A stretch of 64,000 nt of DNA from Isoetes taiwanensis. Lineage: Eukaryota > Streptophyta > Lycopodiopsida > Isoetales > Isoetaceae. Below the pieces are notes generated by a model, which saw only the letters and a list, made by a program, of their open reading frames with translations, had not been told where the DNA came from and did not search any database. The stretch covers positions 500,001 to 564,000 of the forward strand of contig JAJEKV010000165.1 of the NCBI GenBank assembly GCA_021234155.1. Direction: 5' to 3'. The first letter of the stretch is position 1. Every line of letters starts with the position of its first letter. A program made the translations under genes and the position numbers. This document shows positions 58,501 through 64,000 of this stretch, in pieces.

Positions 58501-59690
58501 GGCATTTCTTTGAAAGATGTGGCACACCACATTATATGACTAACGCATTCGCAAGCGCCCCCATTCTTGCAACGATCGCATTGTACGTAGATTCGAATTG
58601 GGTATGGTATTTGTTAATCCGCCAAGATTTGTAGGTTTGAATTGATGGGTGGATACATGCCGATCCCGTGCAGATGAACCTCAGTGGTGAGCTATCCCAG
58701 TGCCAAATTGCTCTATGTAGCAAATGATTTTAGACCTCCATCCCTATCTTACCTGTTAACGTGAAACTATTACGTCACAACTATTTCTACAACATGTTTC
58801 TTAACAATATGTTTCCTAGCGATATAGGTTGTAACATGCCACATAGGTTTAAAACACATGGTTCGTACATGCCACATAGGCTTAAACATGCCACTTAGTC
58901 TGGACCATTTTTTTAAATTGTAACTATGTTATGGGTAGAACTTCGATGCTTCTCAAGAAACAAGAGGGAAAATAAAGTACATTAACAATGCATGGGGCAA
59001 GGAATAATGTAGTGAAATTGTTTGTTACCTGGCGGTTAATCCATGCATTTATCGTGAGTGCTCCATCAGATTTTTCATATGTTGGATTATTGAGTTGGAA
59101 TGTTCATAGCCATCAGATTATAATGCTTATGAAATGTACAATATTGAAACAGTTGCTTGAGGTCGTTCCCGAAGTCTAGATTCAAACATTGGTCCTCCTC
59201 TCTAGAACTGGGTATATTTCTCACTAGATGTTATTATATTGTAGAGCACATGGTACTCTTTTGGAGGGTATGTTCGATACCAAGTGTCCCTCACAACGTT
59301 CTCTTTAGAGCCTCTCTAGAATCCAGTATGTTTCATACCCGATGTCCTTCCTGATGGTCACAATGCAAACCAATAAGGGAGTCGGTCGAAAAAAATGTGC
59401 GACCACAATCAATTTCTTGGAGCGATAATGATACTGAGTAGACCAATGATCTAATGAGTGAGGAACTTAATAATACAACCCTAACGAATAGAAAATCCTG
59501 AAAGTATAAAAACACAACACCCATCCAAACTGAATATTTGCAAAGCAAGGGCCTATCTATGTCCAGATTAGATATGCCTGCGGGGCTTCCATAGGTAACA
59601 CCAGATTAAATATAAAAGGAACAATCAATGGCGGGAAACTTTTCAAAGTATGGACGGTTCACACATAATCCACGTCATCGATCCAAGAAG
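58501..59690. other. Non-coding region with minisatellite remnant
   Basis: Contains three decayed copies of the acatgccacatagg unit at 58830-58905, and nothing else recognised. Confidence 0.4.
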
Positions 59691-60378
59691 AGAAATTTGA
59701 TTGGCCGTTTATCCACCGCTTGCAAATCTCGTTTTTAACCCTAATTGCATCCCATCCCTTTTCTTCTTCTCATTGCCTTCGGGCTTGCCGCCAAAATTCA
59801 AGCCATCTCTGGGCCTCCATCTTTGCCGCCTCCATCTCTGTTGCTCCACTCCATCTCTGTCGCCATCTATGCAGCCATTGGTTCTGATCTATCTTCATGA
59901 GCGGCATCGGCCCAGCAGCAGTGGCACAATACATTAACCAGAGTTTTCAGTGGCAATAAACTGCCCTCCTTCGCCAGACGTGATCTCTTAAGCAAAGACG
60001 ATGCATGGCCTTGAAAAATGTCGAATCGCTGTTCCGGCTTCTAGCTTCGTTGCAACACTCATACAGCCTTCATTCCGCCCATGGCAACGGAATTCTAAGG
60101 ACCCACGACCTACAAAGGATTACAAGAATAATTCATCACGGTGTGGGAATTTTCTTTGCCTCTAGTTCGCCATCTCTCGCAGCTATTGTTTCTACCCCAA
60201 ACTAGAAGCTTTTAAATGTGGCTTAGGAATCGGAAAGAAGGTTTACGCCTTAGGAACCTGTCTTCGAATCTATTTTAAAACAAGGGAAGAAGGTTTCGCT
60301 TCGGTGAAAAATGGCTGCCCAATCAACATGTATGAAGTAGGAGGTCATCTTCCAAACCCTTTTTTTTTCTTAAAAAGT
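59690..60378 (+). other. Region before the SDR motif, coding status unclear
   Basis: Holds two modest plus-strand frames: 59701-59937, rich in Leu/Pro/Ser, and 60005-60205, starting ALKNVESLFRLLASLQHS. They might be the 5' part of the SDR gene but nothing in them confirms this. Confidence 0.2.
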
Positions 60379-60455
60379 CAAGCTTCAAACGAATTCGTGG
60401 TGGACTGCAGGTTGTGATCACCGGAGGCCACAGAGGCATCGGCCTCGAAATATAG
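60379..60455 (+). pseudogene. Short-chain dehydrogenase/reductase N-terminal motif, isolated
   Basis: The plus strand reads SFKRIRGGLQ then VVITGGHRGIGLEI and stops at a TAG (60453-60455). TGGHRGIG is the glycine-rich NAD(P)-binding motif TGxxxGIG of the SDR family. A possible acceptor (gactgcag) lies directly before VVITGG. The expected continuation of the Rossmann fold is not found downstream in any frame, so it is either one exon of a larger gene or a broken piece. Confidence 0.45.
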
Positions 60456-60939
60456 GCTTTACCACTTCCAAGTCCGAGCTCCTGCCCTTTCTTCAATCGT
60501 GGGCATGGATTAAATCCCGCCTTGTAGACAATAGATTTGTTGATTAAACAGCCCCATCTTGATATAACAGAGCATTTTCTGTTCAACGTTTTGCTGCTTG
60601 CCTTCTTCAAGAATATGGCAATTTTTGCTGCCTTACAAGACAGGAAGCGCAGAGGGTTATGGTGATATGTGGGCAAGTTTTGCTGCCAAATCTTGTACTC
60701 TGGCCTGGCCGCAAACACCTATGGCTGGCTCTACCTATGGCTGGCTCTATGGCCTGAAGATGTTTAAATCTTGTTTAGAATGATTGTATTTCTAAATTTG
60801 TTTCACAGATTAATGGCAGCAAGCAAGTTTTGCTGAAAATATCTTTGTTCTGATTGTGAATTGTAACTGCAATCTTGAAAAATAAAGGTATATATTTTCC
60901 AATGGTTTCTAGATCTTCAATTCAAAACCACGTCTTTGT

Positions 60940-61770
60940 TTTAGAAAAACAAACAAAAATAACACTTGCATATTTTTCAATTCAAAACCACACTTGCTTA
61001 TTTTATACAACCACATGTTGATTTTATATAAACCTATATATCAAAATTCTTCTTTACGAGAAAAAGAATACTTGAAAACAATAGTTATTTTTTAAAAATC
61101 ACATATCATTTTCCTAAGAAAACAACACTTAGAAACAACATAGTTAAAAAAAAAACCACATTTTTTTTTAAAAAGCACCCGTCATTTTGTTAAGAAAACA
61201 ACACTTAGAAACAACAGAGTTAAAAAAAAAACCACATTCTTCTTAAAAAACACATATCATTTTATTAAGAAAACAACACTTAGAAACAACAGAGTTTACA
61301 AAAAACCACATTCTTCCTAAAAAACACATATCACCTTTTTAAGAAAACAACATTTAGAAACAACATAGTTAAAAGAAAAAACAAAGAAAGTACGTGTAGT
61401 TTCTAGCAAAATCGGACAAAATTCTATACGTAGTTTTTTAGTGTTTTTTTCATACAAAACAATAGTTAAAAACTACATGTGGACCTTTTAGGTTTTATTA
61501 AAAACCACATGTCTATTTTAGAAAAAGCAACACTCGAAAACCACATCTACTTCTAAAAAACAACATGTAGACATACGTGTAATTCCTACGTGTAGATAAT
61601 TTTGACAAAACTCTACGTGTAGACTTTTAACAAAAAAACTACATGTATAAAAATTTGGCTAAAAACTACACGTCATTTCTAGCAAATCCGGACAAAAAAC
61701 AATACGTAGTTTTTTGGTGTTGTTTTTTTGTAAAAAAGACACTGAAAAACAACATGTGGACCCAGTTTTG
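60940..61770. repeat. A/C-rich tandem array, period about 75 bp
   Basis: aacaacacttagaaacaaca starts at 61121, 61197 and 61272, with a variant at 61346 (spacings 76, 75, 74), joined by gttaaaaaaaaaaccacatt and cacatatcattttnttaag-like spacers. Looser repeats with aaccacatgt and ctacatgt continue to 61770. In composition it is the complement of the T/G array at 52440-53730. Confidence 0.8.
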
Positions 61771-61999
61771 GGGTGGTAGTGGAAGGCTATGATATCATTG
61801 GGGGTGCTTGAAGAAAGTTGAATAACTATGTAAATTTTTGTTATCACGTTTTTATGATATGGTGCTATATTGTGAAATATTGACTATTTTGTAAATAACA
61901 TGATATTACGTTTTCATAATTTTGAGGTGAAATGTGTGAATTTGAATATGCTACTAAAAACATGCAATATGAAATTTGTCCCAAAATTAAGACATAAAC

Positions 62000-63118
62000 C
62001 CAATTTAATTGAATGATGGTTCTCACTGAATGCTGACCGTCCACTACCCAGAAGCGGACGTCTTTTCCCTTCAGGTCTTCCTCAGACTTCCAGCTGAACA
62101 ACTGACCGGTCGATCTGCTAAAAGGTATGACATCCGCAGGCATTGGATCTGCAACAGAATGTCGCACCATCAGGTTCAGAATCTCCAGCATGTGTGCTGG
62201 ATTAAATTCTCTGTGGTTGAACAAGACGGCATCTCCCGTGCAGACCTTCAGGCGTCTGATGTCCAGGGGCAGCTTGTGTGCTATTCCCAACGGATAATAC
62301 TGAGCCAGCCGCTCCATTTTCTGTGCCCCTCTCTGTGATATCCTGATCTGCTCATCTGGATCCATTAGTTGGGAGTCGACCATATCTTCGTCTCCTTCAT
62401 ATCTGATTCCTCCCGTGTGGTGTCATCTTCTCCATCTTTGGTCCTGTCCTGACTTTTTTCTGTATGAACAACAAGATCCTTCCCCACTGCAGAGTGTTGT
62501 AGAGTCTTCAGCACAGTAGAAGTGAAGCTCCCCGTATTGAACAGTTTTTCCCTGACTCTGGAAATCTCCATTCCAAGCTCCCTGGATAGGGTTCCGGCCT
62601 CCTTCATCCCTTCCAGATCCTTCCACCCAAGGTTCTGACAATTTAAAGGCGGCGGCCTTTTGTCGGTGCCCTTCGTCTTGCTCATGGAAGAGTGAGAATA
62701 ATTTGAAACTGATAATTTTTTGGTGTGATAGAACTTACTCTTCTGGCAGTCTTCGACATGTAGTGTTAGATGCTTTGAATCTGGCGCTGAGATGGAGAGC
62801 ACAACACCAATTTTCTTGTACTTGTCTCCGGAGCTCTTCTTGTCCCTTTGGTGGAGAAACAGATCTTTCTCCTTCCCACTTGCTGATACCTCGACATACC
62901 ACCAAGAATCTGCTGGTGTGTCAAGAAGCTCTGTCTCCAGTCCCTCGATGACGAAGAACGGAGTTCGGCCAGTGATCACCAGTGAGTCCGCGGTGAATGC
63001 TGCAAGACGAAAGGATGGATCAGTTAAGGTATTCCGACCAAAGAAAAACCTTTTTCTTCTTGCTGCCGCTAGAACCAACATCCCCTCCGGCGCCTCGCTT
63101 CTTGGATGGAGTCGCCAT
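62000..63118 (-). CDS. Protein with ParB/DGQHR-like motif, partial (one or two introns)
   Basis: Best start: ATG at 63118, giving a basic peptide MATPSKKRGAGGD. A candidate intron (63075 to 63000, ggttct...ttgcag) joins it in phase to FTADSLVITGRTPFFVIEG. Then follow SWWYVEVSASGKEKDLFLH, LTLHVEDCQKSKFYHTKK and a Ser/Lys-rich linker. After a frame change near 62400 come PDEQIRISQRGAQKMERLAQ, LPLDIRRLKVCTGDAVLFNH, REFNPAHMLEILNLM and DVRFWVVDGQHS. A donor-like ca/gtgaga at 62026 suggests an exon end there. VVDGQHS resembles the ParB/sulfiredoxin or DGQHR signature. Role unknown; possibly another element gene. Confidence 0.5.
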
Positions 63119-63267
63119 GTCTGTATGCCCCCTCATCCTCTTCCTGATCGGACCCCTCTGTAAATTAAGTTTCCTCCGCGCGTTGTGAGTTTTAGGACTG
63201 CATGTAAAAAAGATCGGGCGTGTTCTTTAATTTGAATTTAAGGACATGCAATCATTTAAGAAAAAAA

Positions 63268-63304
63268 GCGGGCTAAGGGTACAGCACGGTCGCCTTTAGC
63301 CCGC
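63268..63304. repeat. Stem-loop, GCGGGCTAA arms
   Basis: gcgggctaaggg and cctttagcccgc form a near-perfect 12-bp stem around a 13-base loop. It lies between the DGQHS gene (minus) and the DUF8039-like fragment (plus). It may be a terminal or subterminal transposon motif. Confidence 0.55.
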
Positions 63305-63469
63305 CCAAACACTATTTCGAAATTGAAAAACATCAAGGGACTTAGTGAGCGGAGCGTAGTTTATCTTCACTGCGGCATTGGCGACCTTTGAGTTAGAGGC
63401 GAAGCATCGGCCCGTAGTTTACCCGGAATGGCGCCACACGACGCGTAAGCCGCTAACGGCGCCTTTGCT

Positions 63470-63787
63470 TTGTGTGTTTTTCCGAACGCCCCCCTATTGC
63501 AAGCAGTTGATTTGATCGATGAGCACGGAGCTAAGGTAGGAAGCGGAGAGGAGCTGCCAGACACGGGAACTCTACACTGCTGCGTCATGGAACGGGGATA
63601 CGCGAGAATCGCAGTGATACAAGTATTACATGCGAATACACTCTTGATGAGACCGACAGAAGAAGAAAAGACTCTAGGGGAGGCTGCGGGATCCGTGATA
63701 CAGTGGCCCAAGGAATTACTGCGTGAAGAGGTGAGTTTCAGAGATGCCTATGTTATTTCGCTTGTAGAACATGCCGCCTGTGTTTAA
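63470..63787 (+). CDS. DUF8039-like transposon-associated protein fragment
   Basis: The frame gives LLQAVDLIDEHGAKVGSGEE, GTLHCCVMERGYARIAVIQV, TEEEKTLGEAAGS and VIQWPKELLRE. The order LHCC...V.V..V...TLGEA.GS.I.WP is like DUF8039, found next to CACTA-type transposase and Ulp1-like genes in plants (family recall; no search run). A splice acceptor (ttgcaag) may precede the coding part near 63500. A stop at 63787 ends it. Confidence 0.45.
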   Translation: MCVFPNAPLLQAVDLIDEHGAKVGSGEELPDTGTLHCCVMERGYARIAVIQVLHANTLLMRPTEEEKTLGEAAGSVIQWPKELLREEVSFRDAYVISLVEHAACV

Positions 63788-64000
63788 ATAATGGAACCTG
63801 CCGATGAGCTCGACGGATTCATCGTTTCCTTGTCCAAAGCATTTTCAGCTTCGAGATGATTTACTCTGGGGTTGAGAGATGCTCGGCAAGGAAACAATAG
63901 ATCGGGGTAAAAAATAGTTCCATTTTAGGTGTCTTTTTCATGGAATGTTTTCTTGAATGTTGTACATAGATCGTGCTAGGTCTAAGGCCCGGAGATGCGG
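63788..64000. other. Right edge, no feature recognised
   Basis: No open frame, RNA gene or repeat seen in the last 213 bases. Confidence 0.4.

Noticed and set aside
60323-60718. 131-codon minus-strand frame
   Set aside because: It overlaps the SDR motif on the other strand, starts without good context and shows no domain.
1-64000. LTR retrotransposon or LINE genes
   Set aside because: No reverse transcriptase (YxDD), integrase zinc finger or protease motif was found in any frame, and no long terminal direct repeats bound a coding block.
1-64000. CRISPR array, bacterial operon or organelle insert
   Set aside because: The repeats are palindromes, tandem satellites and macro-units without unique equal-length spacers; no bacterial or organellar genes are visible.

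Overview
This is eukaryotic nuclear DNA from a land plant, most likely a seed-free one (bryophyte, lycophyte or fern; the lineage is inference). There are no bacterial-style operons. Coding pieces are short, AT-rich and broken by GT-AG introns. The recognisable fragments are a GNOM-type ARF-GEF, an FCP1/NLI-interacting-factor (HAD-type) phosphatase-like gene with a plant-style active-site motif, DUF7869-type and DUF8039-type mobile-element proteins, and a gene with a ParB/DGQHR-like motif. The setting is repeat-dense and looks like heterochromatin.

Layout. Bases 1-51297 are a tandem array of one very large unit. U0 (1-6096) is the right-hand end of a first unit, U1 is 6097-30787 and U2 is 30788-51297. 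U0 and U1 stop at the same place inside a DUF7869-type gene and jump to the same downstream sequence. In U2 the gene reads on to about 52518, so the array breakpoint lies inside this gene and the last copy keeps the original flank. U1 is longer because it holds an internal tandem duplication (9943-15868 and 15869-20950) of a segment that is single in U2 (34581-40490).

Contents of one unit, using U2 coordinates: an orphan two-exon 3' gene end (+, 31565-31870); a probable tRNA-derived SINE; a GNOM ARF-GEF fragment lacking its SEC7 domain (-, 33360-34970); an FCP1-like gene (-, 36860-40000) with perfect 24-bp palindromes in its introns; a long unrecognised coding region (-, 40080-44662); a DUF8039-like exon (+, 45678-45925); a coiled-coil gene (-, 46056-46711); a foldback hairpin; two minus-strand transcription units that share a duplicated TATA promoter module (near 47665 and 49140), one of them Glu-rich; and the DUF7869-type gene (+, 49554-52518). 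I read the unit as a composite mobile element or segmental duplicon with captured host gene pieces. That is inference.

Bases 52519-64000 are single copy: a T/G-rich array, a 19-bp minisatellite, a long foldback inverted repeat, AT-rich non-coding DNA, an isolated short-chain-dehydrogenase motif, an A/C-rich 75-bp array that may be the inverted counterpart of the T/G array, a gene with a DGQHS motif (-), and a second DUF8039-like fragment at the right edge.

Caution. The copies differ in a strongly context-dependent way (CAG/CTG sites, and CGTC changed to CGCC), with many small indels. This looks more like systematic base-calling error in methylated DNA than ordinary mutation, so many frameshifts and pseudogene calls here may be artefacts.
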